A stretch of 13,794 nucleotides of DNA from JABMRP01 sp964444795 (lineage in GTDB: Bacteria; Planctomycetota; Planctomycetia; Pirellulales; Thermoguttaceae), in assembly GCA_964444795.1 (NCBI GenBank), contig CAYUIQ010000231.1, positions 1-13,794 of the forward strand, read 5' to 3'. The first letter of the stretch is position 1; each line of letters starts with the position of its first letter. The position numbers were made by a program, and so were the translations under genes. The notes under the pieces were generated by a model that was not told the DNA's origin, ran no database searches, and saw only the letters and a list, made by a program, of their open reading frames with translations. Positions 13,775-13,794 of this stretch are shown here, one piece after another.

Positions 13775-13794
13775 GACTGCATGGCCCTTCCCAG

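Overview
The window looks like a chromosomal segment of a GC-rich member of the Planctomycetota, most likely a Pirellulales-type bacterium. This is inference from gene content, not from a marker gene: a hydrazine-synthase-alpha-like (HzsA-related) propeller/multihaem c-type cytochrome, an exported TlpA-type thioredoxin, a helix-turn-helix protein fused to a PTS EIIA domain, a heparinase-like polysaccharide lyase, many exported proteins, and hairpin-rich intergenic spacers. I see no tRNA, rRNA, CRISPR array, integrase or transposase gene.

Layout. Bases 1-391 carry no convincing gene but hold several hairpins and a short tandem repeat. Three genes then read rightward: an exported beta-propeller-like protein (392-1708), an exported TlpA-like thioredoxin (2018-3232) and, five bases later, a 935-residue HzsA-like protein with three haem-binding CXXCH motifs (3238-6045). 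The last two almost certainly form an operon; a thiol reductase next to a multihaem cytochrome suggests a shared redox or cytochrome-maturation role.

From 13774 back to 6073 everything reads leftward: a Tat-exported sulfite-oxidase-family molybdoenzyme, a secreted heparinase II/III-like (DUF4962-type) lyase, then a compact cluster of HTH-EIIA regulator, pseudo-receiver protein, possible 37-residue CxxC peptide, GNAT acetyltransferase and an exported 11-TPR protein. The TPR gene converges on the HzsA-like gene with a 27-base gap.

The most interesting points are: (i) the HTH-EIIA / pseudo-receiver / mini-CxxC cluster, which resembles a PTS-derived signalling module with no PTS transporter in the window; (ii) the thioredoxin plus HzsA-like trihaem pair; and (iii) two families of dispersed palindromic elements in the spacers, one resembling paired REP (BIME-like) elements with outward GTAG or GCAG ends, the other a terminator-like 32-base repeat present twice downstream of genes.
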